DNA of 64,000 nucleotides from positions 60,326,691 through 60,390,690 of the forward strand of contig NC_079493.1 of NCBI RefSeq assembly GCF_030052815.1, read 5' to 3'. Position 1 is the first letter of the stretch; the number at the start of each line of letters is the position of its first letter. The position numbers and the translations under genes were made by a program. Source of the stretch: Hevea brasiliensis. Lineage: Eukaryota > Streptophyta > Magnoliopsida > Malpighiales > Euphorbiaceae. Positions 45,911-58,034 of the stretch are shown in pieces. A model generated the notes under the pieces. The model was not told the origin of the DNA. It searched no databases and worked only from the letters and a program-made list of their open reading frames with translations.

Positions 45911-48900
45911 TGTCACACCTTACCCCTCTGTAAGTCATAACATGATCTCGTAGAACACCTAATGAACTACTGAACTTCACCTACCGAAAACTAATAAAGT
46001 ATCCTACAAAGGATTTTAAAACAATTTTCTTACTTTTATAAGTGGTGAACATTTTCTAATAGGTATTAAAATCATTTATTCGAAGATTTAAAACTAGTAA
46101 AAATTTTTGTCCCATTTTATTTTTTCGTAAATTTTATAGAAATTTTAGCAGAGTGCCGTCTGTATTTTGATAAAACAGTTCTTCAAATACCTGTAAAAAG
46201 CACTTCTAATTATTTATCTCAACCACTTCTTGAAATTCACAATCATCCCAATCAATTTCAACATCATTTATCAATCTCCAAAAATTCAAATCCACAATTT
46301 CCAATATTCAACAATCATCAACATACCATTAATTAATTTCATTCAATTTAAAACAAAATACTTCCATTCATATTTCATTAAAGATAAAACAATTTATATA
46401 CATCATTACAAAATTTTATATTAAGAGAAATTCAAACTAAAATTTATTACAAACTTTATACAAATTGCTCAAGACCAGTTTTACATGTCCATACCTTTAC
46501 ATACATTACATACATCAAAATAAATTTTTACAGTCAGGGTATAAAATATACCCGATAGACTTTAGAGTAGGTAGCTCCTCGGTCCTCAGCAGCTCACTCT
46601 GCTGCTCTTCTAGTCTCTATATCTACGACAGCAATAACAGCCATCGATGAGTACTAGGACTCAGTGGTGCACAATATACTAAAATAAACTTTATGCGGAA
46701 TTTAAATCACATTTATTCAAAATTTGGACTGAACATGAGAATTAAATACAAAACATGAATTATCAGATTTTAATCCAAACAATTTCATTTCAAAGTATCA
46801 AAACCAATTTCATAAAACCCACAGTTATATCATGCCATTCGAAACAAATATAATCTCAATAGCCAGAGGCTAAAGAGAAGTCACATCACAAGGCTAGCTA
46901 GCTCAAATATATGGGAACCCATTCTTTTTCTTCTTCTACTGGCACACACCTCAATACTTCAGCTAGAGAAGGAATCAAAATTCGAAACTGATTACCCCCA
47001 CTAGTCATGCTAGTGAGGTGTTTAAATATATGGTCATGACACTGTGGTTTCAAAACTTATCTTAACAATTTACTAAACATTGCCATTTCAAATATACACA
47101 AATAACTTTTAACAATTTAAATAAAAAACACAATAAATATTTCATCACAATGATGTCACAATTCAATATTTCAAATTATTCAAAACAATATGCAGAAGAA
47201 AATTTACAGAAATTCTACATTGTGCACAAACCTTATATGAGTCGCCTTTTGGCCTTAACTCGACACTTCGGGTTCCTTCTCGGTATTCTTTTCCACTGAA
47301 ACATACAGTTTCATACCACATTTTAGTTACTAAATTTGTTGGTTTTGGTTGTTTACTCAAAATCTAAGTCTTTTAGGAAAATTTGCAAATTTTCAGTTTT
47401 GGTATCTTATGTTGCACTGTTCCATTGGTCATTTTTCTGTTAGAATTTGGCAAAACTTTCTTCACAGAAAATGTTTCATATTGTCTTAAATTTATTCTCC
47501 TTTTTGAATCACTCCATTTTGAGTTTTTTTAGCTCAAGTTATAGCCATTTGAATCATGGCTACCGGATTGGACTTAACCCAGATTTCTGGGTACCAAACT
47601 GGTTCTGGCAGTTTTAGGTCATCAAATTTGGGTGGCCAAATGACTTGGTTAAAGGCATAATTTAGGTTTGTGTTCGTCATGAAAGTTTTAGGTCTATATC
47701 TCAACTGTCCACTGGTAAAATTTCAGGTCATTTAGACCTGCCTAGCCCAAGTTATGGTCAAATGAACAAACACTGTTTATTTGGTCATTTTTGTACAGGT
47801 TAGACTGCATAAGTCCGGATTTGGTCAATTTGTTCACTAGGTTTTGGTCACTTTTTGGGCATGATTCATGAATAAAAATTGTGTCATTTTGTGTCTAGTT
47901 TCATTCCCAATTGGCCTCACACCAATTAGACTTGTAAATTTTCAGTTTTGGTCCCTGAAAGGGACCTTGGTTCTGCTGCCTACAGCATGACCTTAAGCAA
48001 TCCGAATTTACATTTGGTTCCAACACTTCTAACATACTCCAATTGGTCACAAATGACCATTTCTCACCTCAAACCAAGTCCAACACACCATTTAACACAT
48101 TCTCACATTTTTGTCTCCAAAACCCTAGTTGCCACAACCCTAGTTCATGCCATTTGTTGCATTTAACTAATTAAACACCTATACAAATGCTTCCTTAACT
48201 CATTCAAGCTTACCTACTCTACTAATTCAAATACATGTATACACCCATCAACCCCTAGCTGGCCAAAATTCACATATGATCCCTCAACAAAAATTTTCTT
48301 TTCATTTAAAGTTTATTCAACTAAAAACACATGTATTAAACTCAAAATTCCAAAGTAAATATCTTACCTTAACTTTGAAGTTTAATAACCCAATTTCTTC
48401 TTTCTTTTCTTCTATCTTTCTTGCTCAATCTCCTCTTCTAGTTGCCAAAACAAGTTTTAACTATGGTGAGTAATTTTTGTATGGTGAGATTTTTTAGTTT
48501 CTCAAGCTCAAAGATGAGCTTTAATGGTGATTTGGTAAGGGAGAGTTGAGAGAGAAGTGGGGCGGCACCTTGATGAAGAAGATGACTTTTTGTTTTTTTT
48601 TTTTTCTTTTCTTTTATGAATTTTTATCCTCTTGGAAGATCAAAATTATCCAAATTTTATTTCTTTTTAATTAGTGTTTATTACATCATGCATGATGTCA
48701 TGCATGATGTCACCAATTTCCACTTTTCCTTTTTCTTTTTTTTTTCTATTTATTTTTTCATTAGTTCTTTAATTTAATTCTTGATTCTGAATTTTTCTTT
48801 TCTCTGATTTTATTTGACAGTTAGGTCAGGAGTCAGCTCTCGGAGTCAATTGACCAAATTGCCCCTCGCCGGTTCGATCTGGTTTGTAAATAATTCAATA

Positions 48901-49267
48901 TTTCTTCCGGCTCCCTGACCTAATTATTTGACTGGCTTAACAGTTCTTTTTCATGATTTTCTCTTTAACACTGTGTTCACAATAGTCCTAAGGACCGCGG
49001 CGTCACATTTTACAGTTTGAAATTTGAGTTTAAATCGACTTCGTAATCCTTCCCGAGAAGGTCACCCATCGCTGTGACTCTCGGCTCGTTTAATTTCTTA
49101 AGTTCTGTTATTCTTTTTTATACTTAACTAATTGACAATTACTAATTATTTGTGTTCAGGGCTCATCTAGTTATCTTAGATGTGGTTCTAATCCCCTTAA
49201 TTATCCTGACGGACACCGATCACCGGAATAGTGAAATATACCAGGCTATGCAAATAAGGGTGTTACA
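45911..49267 (-). repeat. B1 5' LTR, 3.36 kb
   Basis: Bounded by TGTAACACCC (49267) and GTGTGACA (45911) on the minus strand. It retains the hairpin pair (46626-46664), the 26-base palindrome (about 47758, one mismatch) and the unfilled target of the solo C LTR (about 48566). Confidence 0.9.
46626..46664 (-). other. Tandem hairpin pair in B1 LTR
   Basis: Stem 1 is TGAGT/ACTCA. Stem 2, minus strand, is CGATGGC pairing with GCTGTCG through two G-U pairs. Confidence 0.55.
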
Positions 49268-49272
49268 ACACA

Positions 49273-50074
49273 AGTTAATCATCATGTAAAATGTGATATA
49301 ATTGATTAATTAAAGAGTTTAATTAATTAATTAAATAGGTTTGGTTTGCAATAAGATTGTAAAGTCCCTAGCATAACTTAAAACCAAATCTAGGTTATTG
49401 GATGTATAACGTAAATTAAATTTATATTTAAATTGTTTAAATATGAATTTAATTGTAAGAAATTAATTAATGGAGATTAATTAATCAATTAATTTATATT
49501 TGATATAAATTAATTTGAAGAAGAGAAATTATTATTTTGAGTTGAAAACTCAAATTAAAATATAAAAGTAAGATTAAATCATATGGTGACATGTGGCACC
49601 ATGAGATGTTGACACATGGCATCATATGATCTTGTCACTTGTCTTTCTATGATGAAAGACCACTTTTTATTATTTAAATGGAGCTTGACACTTGACTCCA
49701 TAGGATAAAGTCAACCAAAAACAAGATGGGATCTTGTGGTGACATGTGGCAAGGAGTTAGTGAGGTTTGACTTTACTATAAAAGGGAAAAAGGAAGAAAG
49801 AGAATTCATTCTCTTCTTCTTCTTCTTCAAAGTGGACGGCAACTTGGTGTTCTCCTCTTCTATTCATTTTCTCACTTGATTCAAAGAGAAATTATTTGTT
49901 TTCTTTGAATTAAAAGTGTTAGAAATTGTTTCTAATTCACTAAACATCTTTTAACCTTCACTAAAGCATTAAACCCCATCATCAAGTGGTTGGTAAGGCT
50001 TGAGAGATAAGATTTGGGGCTGCCATTGTTTTAACTTGGTGTGCTTGTGGTGGACAAGCTAAAGATACTATAAT
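49273..50074 (+). repeat. C2 3' LTR, second piece
   Basis: Continues the C LTR from the B1 insertion point to the A1 insertion point. Contains the TATA box (49777-49784) and the hairpin pair (about 49880-49940). Confidence 0.88.
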
Positions 50075-53000
50075 TGTAACACCCTCCCGATAGCAATTCC
50101 GTACATTCTACTGTTCCGGTGACCGGTGTCGGTCCGGACAGCTAGAACGTCCGGAAAAAATATTTAAACTAAAGTGAGGAACCATAATTAACTCAAATAT
50201 TGATAAGAAAAATTTAGTAAAAATTTTAGAAATAAAATACAAACAAGTTAAACGAGCCGGTGCCCTAGCGATGGGTAACCAGAGGGAAGTTGCGGTTCTC
50301 GCAATGAGGAGCCCTAGACCCGGGGAAAAATTCATAAAATAATTTTTGGGACTCCAGAGAAGGGTTATTGAGGTTCCCATGGCATTAGAATGCCAAGAAA
50401 ATACCTAGAAAAATTTTTCAATCGGTACAGACAATTTTGACTCGTTAAGCCAAACGGAGGGCATTTTGGTCATTTGGCCTTCAGAGGTGATTTTTGGCCG
50501 ACTTGTCCAGTCGAGTAAATAATTATTATGACATAAAATATGAATAAACATTACTAGAAATTAAATTGAAAATGAGTAGTGGAGGAAAGAAAAGAAAAAT
50601 ACAATATATGCAATTTATGACATCATTGTGATGTCATTTAAAATTACCAACCAATCACAATTAAGAAACCATTTGACTAACTAATTAAAGAGATAAATAA
50701 AGACTAAGGAAGACCAAAAACCAGCAGCCATCCCTCTTTCCTCAAGTGCAGCCGAAACCTTTGATTTCCCTAAACCTCCATTAATCCTTCAACCAAAGCT
50801 CAATTTCCTCCTTCATTTCACCCTAAAACCCTAGAGATCTTTCACTAAAATTTGTTCTTACACCTTGCAAAACCTTTTAGCAGCCAAGAAGAAGAGAAGA
50901 AAGTGAAGAATTTGAGCTTTTGAAAAGCTCCTAAGTGAGGTTAGTGCTATACTTTCACTCTCACTCCTTTAATCCTTGCTAGAGCATCATTTTAAGTTAA
51001 GAAATTGTAAGAATTTGAAGTAAATCATATATGTTAGAGTATCTTCAATTTTCGGCAGCCCTAAGGAAGGATGAGTTTGATTGTTTTAATGAATTTATAG
51101 TGGCTAGAAATGATGTTTAAGGTATGAATATGCATGGATGTTGAACTAGTGTGCTAATTGAGGTTTATGGGTAAATTGAATTGGACATTAGGGTTTTGAG
51201 AAGTAAAAATTGATTTGGCTTATGAAACTGTTAAAGAACACTCTAATGGTCAATTAGTGACCATTTGAGGTATGTTGACCATAAATTGGACTGAAAAATG
51301 GCATGGCAAAGTGGAATGGTAGGCTGCCTAAAGACAGCAGAATGGTGACTGAGATTTCAGTCCAATTACACAGCCATAACTTTGCCTGTGTTGGTCCAAT
51401 TGGTGTTTGGCCAATTGGACATGAAACTAGGCTTATAATGGCATATTTTTGCTGAAGAAACCATGCCCAAAAGACCAAAGCAAGAGGACCAAAAGTTGGC
51501 CCCAATCCGGACACCCTGCAACTGATTCTGCAGAATGACCAAATGAACAGTAACTGTTCATTTGGCCATAACTCACTGTAGATTTGGTCAATTGACCTGA
51601 AATTTTTACAGCAATAATTTAAGACATAGACAAACAACTTTCATGAAGAAACCTACCCCAAATTATGGCCATAACCAATTCAAAAATGCAATCACAGTCA
51701 CTGTTCATGTTACTGTAGATATGGTCAATTCTGCAGATTGGCAATCCGGCCAGCTGTGGTTTTTGAGCCATATCTGGAGCTACAAAACTCCAAATGGAGT
51801 GATTCAAAAAAAGAAATTCAACTAGACAAAATAAGGAACAACTTTCATGTTTATCATTTCTTCAAATTCCCACTGCAACAGTGTTTAATGAAATAGTAAA
51901 CATATGCTTCAAAAATTGAAATTTTCTGCCCTCTTGGTTTTAAATTAGAAATGGTAATGGTGACCAATTCCAACAAGTTTTAAAGGCAAAATGTGGTATG
52001 TGGGGAGTGCCAAAACCAATGTACCTAATTTCTACCTAAAAGTCAACATATTAGTTGACCAAAGAGGTGAATAGTGACACCGAAATTTGAAATTCAAAGA
52101 TTGAAGAATTTAAAAGTTTCAAATGCCCTAGTATACCTAACAAGATTGGTTTGGATAGTTTGGCATGCCAAAAGGGTTCAGTTAGCAGTACTGCACATGG
52201 CAATATGCCATTTGGTGATTTTATGGCTTTTAGCCATTCTGACTTTGTATTGAGACTTGGCCTTGTGCCTGATGTTATTACAGCTTATTAGCTGTTCTGT
52301 TGCACACCGGGAGATGCATATGTGACCGATGGTGTGACGGCCCGAGGTACTAGGTACCCAGTGCCAGTTTACCCGTTATCCAGTCCAGTTGTCTAGTGTA
52401 GGTTACTTGGGCAACCAAATGAATGAAAGTGAACAAAGTTAATGAATTAATGTATATACCCATACTAAACAAATGAATCATACACATTCCCTACATATTT
52501 GTTTTCTTGCTATTTTCTTTTATTTTATTATTGCACCACTAAGCATTATTGCTTAGCGTTGCTTTTGCCACGCGTAGGTACTGGAGATACAGATCGTGAG
52601 CCCAGAGACCATCGGGTGTGTCTATCCCGCAGCTTCGCTCGTCCGTGTCACCTCAACTTCGCAGTTGCATTGGTAGGACACTAGGTGTCATTTTGGCATT
52701 CTCAGAATTAATTTTGATTTTCTTATATGTAATTAAACTTGTATAATGTATATTGATGTTCATGTAAATTATGAAAATTGTATTTGTAAATGGAAAAGTA
52801 AATGTTTATTTGTTATATATATGTGATCATCACATGTGATGGATGACTGAGAATTGAAATTGAAATGATGAGATCTTGATATTGAGTTTTGTGATGATAT
52901 TGGAGTTGAGAATGAATGAATTTGTTTATTGGAAGTGTTTTTCACAGGTTCCGAAGAACTGTTTTCTCCATTTTTAGCCTCTGATCACTGATTTTCTTTA

Positions 53001-53194
53001 AAAATTTTCGGAACCTCAAATAATTTATAATTTCAATAAATGACTTAAATGAACTATATTTCACAAATTATATTCAAAACTATGATGAAAATGAATTAAA
53101 AAGAATAAAAATGATTGAGATAAGATAGGGTGTTCCGGTACACAGTGTGACATAGCTTACTCGGACACACTGTAGCTGGGTAAGGGGTGTCACA
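50075..53194 (+). repeat. A1 5' LTR, 3.1 kb
   Basis: TGTAACACCC...GTGTCACA. It has a palindrome GAGCTTTTGAAAAGCTC (about 50914-50930), the 26-base palindrome near 51538, a TATATA at 52453 and the hairpin pair at 52539-52575. Compared with the 3' LTR, stem 2 of the hairpin pair lacks one CG. Confidence 0.94.
52539..52575 (+). other. Tandem hairpin pair in A1 5' LTR
   Basis: Stem 1 is CTAAGC/GCTTAG. Stem 2 (GC TTTT GC core) has lost two bases of its outer stem relative to the copy at 60471-60508. The pair lies about 85 bases after a TATATA, so it may be in the 5' leader of the RNA. Confidence 0.55.
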
Positions 53195-53199
53195 TTTAG

Positions 53200-53212
53200 T
53201 GGTATCAGAGCA
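53200..53212 (+). other. A1 primer-binding site (initiator tRNA-Met)
   Basis: TGGTATCAGAGCA, five bases after the LTR end. Confidence 0.9.
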
Positions 53213-53321
53213 CGGTTTAGGCGTTTCTGGGCCTAGATTGAGTCCATACCATGCATTGCATTTGTAAGAGTCGAGGTGACACTAATGCAGATCTGTTTGT
53301 CTTTCTTATTTTGAATAGGAT

Positions 53322-54212
53322 ATGGACCCTTCATCTCAAAGAGCAGTCGAGGAGGAAGTGGAGAGTCATGCTCCACCTGCAGCAGCGGAGACTGGGGGCA
53401 TGGGAGAACCTGCTCCGCCAGCTCAAGCCGAGCCTGCTCAGCCTCCACAGGCCATGTTCCAACAAATGGCCGACTTCTTTAGACAAATGGCTAGAGTAAT
53501 GCCAGCACCACCACCACCACCAGCTCCACAGCAGAAATCACACCTGGAAAGGCTAAGAAAGTTTGGGGCGGTGGATTTCTTCGGCAAGAGAGAAGATGAC
53601 TCTGTTGCAGCCGAGAATTGGTTGAACAGAACGGGCAGAGTCTTAAAACAACTCCACTGCACCCCAGAGCAAAACCTAGAGGCTGCCATATCCCTGTTGC
53701 AAGATGATGCCTACGAATGGTGGGACACTGTGTCCAGTGAAGTGCAGCCAGAAGCTGTAACTTGGGACTTCTTTCTCTCCGAATTCAAGAAGAAATATGT
53801 GGGTACTGTATACCTGGAAGAGAGAAGAAGAGAGTTTATTAACCTGAGGCAGAGACAGCTATCAGTGGCCGAATATGAGAAGGAATTTGTTCGATTAAGC
53901 CGCTATGGAAGGGAGATAGTCCCTAATGAAGCTGAAAGATGTAAGAGATTTGAAGAGGGACTAAATGACAACATCAAGATCCAGCTCACTGCCTTGGGAA
54001 TCACAGAATTTAGCAAGTTAGTGGAAGCTGCAATAAGGGTTGAAAAAGTAAGAATAAGTGATCAGACCAGAAGGGAGAGACAGCAGAAGATGGGCCAGTG
54101 CCGCCTAGCTCATCTCCCGCACTGGGAAGAAGTTCAGAGGTCCACCGCACGGGGTTCAGTCAGCCACATGGTCGTGGTCACCTGTGGGCCCAGTGCCACG
54201 CTTCACCCCTAG
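53322..54212 (+). CDS. gag: A1 gag polyprotein, C-terminus shifted out of frame
   Basis: 296 codons. The start at 53322 follows the leader and is shared with A0. The N-terminal 70 residues are rich in Pro, Ala and Gln. The retrotransposon-gag core spans about residues 85-235 ([57 protein letters not shown]), ending in a helical basic stretch. Gag would assemble into cytoplasmic particles that hold element RNA and enzymes. After about residue 260 the frame is wrong: protein-like sequence jumps to a second frame from about 54098 and a third from about 54184, so the zinc knuckle is not in the gag frame. The stop at 54210 is therefore premature. Confidence 0.85.
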   Translation: MDPSSQRAVEEEVESHAPPAAAETGGMGEPAPPAQAEPAQPPQAMFQQMADFFRQMARVMPAPPPPPAPQQKSHLERLRKFGAVDFFGKREDDSVAAENWLNRTGRVLKQLHCTPEQNLEAAISLLQDDAYEWWDTVSSEVQPEAVTWDFFLSEFKKKYVGTVYLEERRREFINLRQRQLSVAEYEKEFVRLSRYGREIVPNEAERCKRFEEGLNDNIKIQLTALGITEFSKLVEAAIRVEKVRISDQTRRERQQKMGQCRLAHLPHWEEVQRSTARGSVSHMVVVTCGPSATLHP

Positions 54213-56952
54213 GAGAGGTCACCCACACCATCGGGGCAGCTCTCCGTGGATGGGGTTCAGGGACCAGCCCCAACATCTTCTCGCATATCCACACCGTCCA
54301 AATGGCACAAGGGGGAGTGTTGAGAGTGACTGTGCTCGCTTGAGATGTGGGTCAACAGAGCATCAGTTGAAGAACTGTCCACGCAGAACTACTCCAGCTG
54401 CTCCAACACAAGCGGAAAGACCTGCTCCTGCACCACAGAGAGGTAGAAAATCTGGTAGATCTGACGCAGTGGGACCATCACAGAGGCCTGCATCCGAGCC
54501 AGCAGAGAGGCCAGATAACAGACCACCTGCCAAAAATTATGCCCTGAGAGCTCAGGAGGAGCAAGATGCCCCGGACGTCATCAAGGGTATGTTCTCCCTC
54601 TACACTACACCTGTGCATGCATTGGTGGATCCAGGATCCACTCATTCCTACATTTGCATCAACTTACCCGTAGAAAGGGGGATACTAGTAGGGGAGAGTG
54701 ACCAAGACATTCTGGTCACTAATCCATTGGGTCACAGTGTAGTGGTGAACAAGGTATACAAGGGTTGCCCGTTAAGGATTCAGGGGTATGAATTCTTGGC
54801 AGACCTGATTGAGTTGCCCTTCCACGAGTTTGACGTGATTTTGGGAATGGACTGGTTGTCACGTCATCAGGCAATAGTTGATTGCAAATTGAAGAGAATT
54901 TCTCTAAAAACTTTAGAGGGTAATGAGATCACAGTTGTGGGTGAAAGGACAGATTTCTTGTCCAATGTCATCTCAGCCACAGTTGCAAGACGAATGATGA
55001 GAAAAGGCTGTGAAGCCTACCTAGCACATGTGGTGGATACTAGGCAGGCTAAGCCAAACCTGAGTGACATACCCACAGTGAGAGACTTCCCAGAGGTATT
55101 TCCTGAAGAATTGCCTGGTTTGCCACCAGAAAGGGAAGTTGAATTTGCTATTGAGACACTGCTGGGTACAGCACCTATTTCCATTGCTCCTTATAGGATG
55201 GCACCCACTGAATTGAGGGAGTTGAAAACTCAGTTGCAAGAGTTGCTTGATAAGGGGTTCATACGCCCCAGTGTGTCACCATGGGGAGCTCCAGTGCTGT
55301 TTGTGAAAAAGAAGGATGGGACTTTGAGGCTTTGTATTGATTACCGGCAGTTGAATAAAGTGACTGTGAAGAACAAATATCCGTTGCCTAGAATTGATGA
55401 TCTGTTTGATCAGCTGAAGGGAGCAGGAGTATTTTCTAAGATTAATCTCAGATCAGGGTATCATCAGTTGAGGGTGAAGGATGTAGATGTGCCCAAGACT
55501 GCATTCAGGACACGATATGGGCATTATGAGTTTCTGGTGATGCCCTTTGGCCTAACAAATGCACCAGTGGCATGTATGGACCTTATGAACCGTATCTTCC
55601 ATCCATACCTAGATCGGTTCGTAGTGGTCTTTATTGATGATATTTTGGTGTATTCTAAGACCAGGGAAGAACATGATGAGCATTTGAGGATTGTTCTGCA
55701 AACCCTGAGAGAAAAAGAGCTGTATGCTAAGCTGTCCAAGTGTGACTTTTGGCTGAATGAGATTGCATTCCTTGGACACATAGTGTCAGCTGATGGGATT
55801 AGGGTGGATCCCAAGAAAATAGAAGCAGTGATGGAATGGAAGCCTCCCAGGAATACAACTGAGGTCAGAAGCTTCTTGGGGCTAGCTGGGTATTACAGAA
55901 GATTTGTGAAGGGATTTACTTTAATAGCTGCTCCAATGACCAAGTTGTTACACAAGAATGTCAGATTTGACTGGAATGACAAGTGTCAGACCAGTTTTGA
56001 GAAGTTGAAGGCTATGTTAACAGAGGCACCAGTGTTAACACAGCCAGTGTCAGGAAAGGACTCCGTGGTCTATAGTGATGCTTCTCATAATGGGTTAGGG
56101 TGTGTATTGATGCAAGAGGGGAAGGTGGTCGCTTATGCTTCCAGGCAGCTAAGGCCACATGAACAGAATTACCCTACCCATGATCTAGAGCTTGCAGCAA
56201 TTATCTTCGCACTGAAGATATGGAGGCATTACTTGTATGGTGAGAAGTGCTACATTTACACGGACCACAAAAGCCTAAAATACTTGCCAACCCAGAAGGA
56301 GCTCAACCTTAGACAGAGGCGATGGATTGAGTTCCTGAAGGATTATGACTGTGTAATTGACTACCATCCTGGGAAGGCAAATGTAGTTGCTGATGCTTTA
56401 AGCAGAAAATCAATCACAGCTTTGAGATCATTGAATGCCCGTCAAACTTTGGTTCGAGATGGAGCTATTTTGGCTGAGTTGCAAGTGAGGCCAAACCTGC
56501 TACAGCAGATTTTAGATGAGCAAAAGGCAGATGGAAAGTTAATGGCCATTATGAGCAAAATCTCAGAGGGAAAAGCAACTGACTATGAGGTGAAGGCAGA
56601 TGGGTGTCTGTATTATAAAGGAAGACTGTGTGTACCAGATGATGGGGAATTGAAGGCCAGTATTCTAAAAGAGGCACACACCAATGTATATGCTATGCAC
56701 CCAGGAAGTACAAAGATGTATCATGATTTGAAGCTTCAGTATTGGTGGCCTGGTATGAAGAAGAACATAGCTGACTACGTGACTAAATGCTTGACATGTC
56801 AGCAAGTCAAGGCAGAACATCAAGTTCCATCAGGTTTGCTACAGCTTATACGCATACCTGAATGGAAATGGGATCGGGTCACCATGGATTTTGTAAGTGG
56901 TCTACCTCTCACCCGAAGAAACATGATGCGGATGGGTGATAGTGATGATTGA
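54184..56952 (+). CDS. pol: A1 pol: protease, reverse transcriptase, RNase H, start of integrase
   Basis: A 922-codon frame overlapping the gag end. Residues 50-66 hold a knuckle-like [11 protein letters not shown] whose first Cys spacing is off. Protease Asp is at residue 149 ([10 protein letters not shown]). RT runs from about 330 to 530, with [15 protein letters not shown] and the catalytic FIDD at 483-486. RNase H has Asp632 in [10 protein letters not shown]. Integrase zinc ligands are His832, His839, Cys869 and Cys872, and the first core Asp is 902. The frame ends after 20 further residues, where sequence before RSRHFLPV is lost through a deletion and shift, removing part of the core. 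It would convert element RNA to cDNA. The initiator at 54184 is just the first Met in an open frame; in intact relatives pol is fused to gag. Confidence 0.88.
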   Translation: MGPVPRFTPRRGHPHHRGSSPWMGFRDQPQHLLAYPHRPNGTRGSVESDCARLRCGSTEHQLKNCPRRTTPAAPTQAERPAPAPQRGRKSGRSDAVGPSQRPASEPAERPDNRPPAKNYALRAQEEQDAPDVIKGMFSLYTTPVHALVDPGSTHSYICINLPVERGILVGESDQDILVTNPLGHSVVVNKVYKGCPLRIQGYEFLADLIELPFHEFDVILGMDWLSRHQAIVDCKLKRISLKTLEGNEITVVGERTDFLSNVISATVARRMMRKGCEAYLAHVVDTRQAKPNLSDIPTVRDFPEVFPEELPGLPPEREVEFAIETLLGTAPISIAPYRMAPTELRELKTQLQELLDKGFIRPSVSPWGAPVLFVKKKDGTLRLCIDYRQLNKVTVKNKYPLPRIDDLFDQLKGAGVFSKINLRSGYHQLRVKDVDVPKTAFRTRYGHYEFLVMPFGLTNAPVACMDLMNRIFHPYLDRFVVVFIDDILVYSKTREEHDEHLRIVLQTLREKELYAKLSKCDFWLNEIAFLGHIVSADGIRVDPKKIEAVMEWKPPRNTTEVRSFLGLAGYYRRFVKGFTLIAAPMTKLLHKNVRFDWNDKCQTSFEKLKAMLTEAPVLTQPVSGKDSVVYSDASHNGLGCVLMQEGKVVAYASRQLRPHEQNYPTHDLELAAIIFALKIWRHYLYGEKCYIYTDHKSLKYLPTQKELNLRQRRWIEFLKDYDCVIDYHPGKANVVADALSRKSITALRSLNARQTLVRDGAILAELQVRPNLLQQILDEQKADGKLMAIMSKISEGKATDYEVKADGCLYYKGRLCVPDDGELKASILKEAHTNVYAMHPGSTKMYHDLKLQYWWPGMKKNIADYVTKCLTCQQVKAEHQVPSGLLQLIRIPEWKWDRVTMDFVSGLPLTRRNMMRMGDSDD

Positions 56953-58005
56953 CGGTCAAGACACTTTCTGCCAGTTAGGACTGACTACTCACTGGAAAAG
57001 TTAGCAGAATTGTATGTCAGTGAGATAGTTAGACTACATGGAATTCCACTTTCCATCATATCTGATCGAGACCCAAGGTTTACATCGAGATTCTGGAAGA
57101 AGTTACATGAGTCCTTGGGTACACAACTCCACTTCAAAGATGCCTTTCCATCCTCGCATGATGGGCAATCAGAAAGAGTAATCCAGGTAAACAATTGAAA
57201 CCAATGGAATTGATACAAATATTGAATCAAAATGATAATAATAACATGAAATATATGTCAGGTCCTTGAGGATATGCTGAGGAGTTGTGTCATTGAGTTC
57301 GAGGGAAGTTGGGATAGATACCTCCCACTGGCAGAATTTGCATACAACAATAGCTACCAAGCTAGCATCCAAATGGCCCCATATGAAGCACTGTATGGGA
57401 GAAAATGTAGAACTCCAGTGTGCTGGACTGAATTGGGCGAAGACAAACGGGTAGGGCCAGACCTGGTGAAACAGGCTGAGGAGAAGATAAAATCAATCAA
57501 AGCCAACTTAAAGGTTGCCTCAGACAGAAAGAAATCTTATGCCGACCTGAAGAGAAAAGAAATAGAATATGTGGTTGGCGACAAAGTGTTCCTCAAGGTG
57601 TCACCTTAGAAGAAGGTATTGAGGTTTGGAAGGAAAGGTAAGTTGAGCCCTAGGTTCATTGGCCCATATGAAATCATCGAACGTGTGGGTCCAGTGGCCT
57701 ATAGGCTAGCTTTACCACCAGAGCTGGACAAGATCCACAATGTGTTCCACGTGTCTATGCTCAGAAGATACCGCTCAGATCCTTCACATGTCATCTCCAG
57801 AGAAGAAATTGAAATACAACCGGATTTGACATATGAAGAAGAACCTCTACGGATCCTGGCTCGGGAACTGAAAGAGTTGAGGAACAAGCAAATTCCACTG
57901 GTGAAAGTGCTATGGAGGCACCACAACACCGAAGAGGCAACTTGGGAAAGTGAAGAGACGATGAGGCAACAGTTCCCTCAACTGTTTGCATCAGGTAAAT
58001 TTTGA
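56953..58005 (+). pseudogene. pol: A1 integrase remainder and chromodomain-like tail
   Basis: The core continues in another frame from about 56955 ([25 protein letters not shown] with the second core Asp) to an in-frame stop inside an intron-like insert (57187-57261), then goes on at 57262 with VLEDMLRSCVIEF and [18 protein letters not shown] at 57607 interrupts SP-KKVLRF. The tail at 57619-58005 contains [16 protein letters not shown] and ends with [13 protein letters not shown] and [10 protein letters not shown], a chromodomain-type signature. The frame closes at 58005, just before the polypurine tract. Stop and frameshift make it non-functional even if the insert is spliced. Confidence 0.87.
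57187..57261 (+). other. 75-bp intron-like insert in A1 integrase
   Basis: Alignment with the B0 integrase (about 6409-6430) shows an exact insertion between the codons for VIQ and (V/I)LEDM. It begins GTAAAC, ends TATGTCAG, is about three-quarters AT, and contains TTGAT as a possible branch site. The junction CAG/GTC keeps the reading frame (phase 0). The length is a multiple of three but there are stop codons inside, so unspliced RNA cannot encode integrase. It is at the short end for plant introns. A plain insertion is the alternative. Confidence 0.65.
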
Positions 58006-58021
58006 GGACGAAATTTAAATT

Positions 58022-58034
58022 AGAGGGGAAGAGT
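58022..58034 (+). other. A1 polypurine tract
   Basis: AGAGGGGAAGAG directly before the 3' LTR start TGTAACACCC. Confidence 0.85.

Larger units (their letters stand above)
33675..49267 (-). mobile_element. B1: near-complete Ty3/gypsy chromovirus with two nested solo LTRs
   Basis: Flanked by a perfect 5-bp duplication ACACA (33670-33674 and 49268-49272), and inserted in the C2 3' LTR. On the minus strand the order is 5' LTR (49267-45911), tRNA-Met primer site, gag (45721 onward, split by a solo A LTR), PR-RT (41465-40017), RNase H-IN (39992-38056), then the 3' LTR (37996-33675, containing a solo C LTR). Gag-PR-RT-RH-IN order and a chromodomain-like IN tail place it with the plant chromoviruses, most like the Tekay/Del group. 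Stops and a damaged polypurine tract show it is inactive. Confidence 0.92.

Noticed and set aside
49777..49784. Promoter of a host gene
   Set aside because: TATAAAAG here is the LTR-internal box of C2, repeated in all C LTRs; no host frame follows.
53200..53212. tRNA gene fragments at the TGGTATCAGAGC sites
   Set aside because: Only the 13-14 base primer complement is present, always just inside an LTR; no tRNA body.
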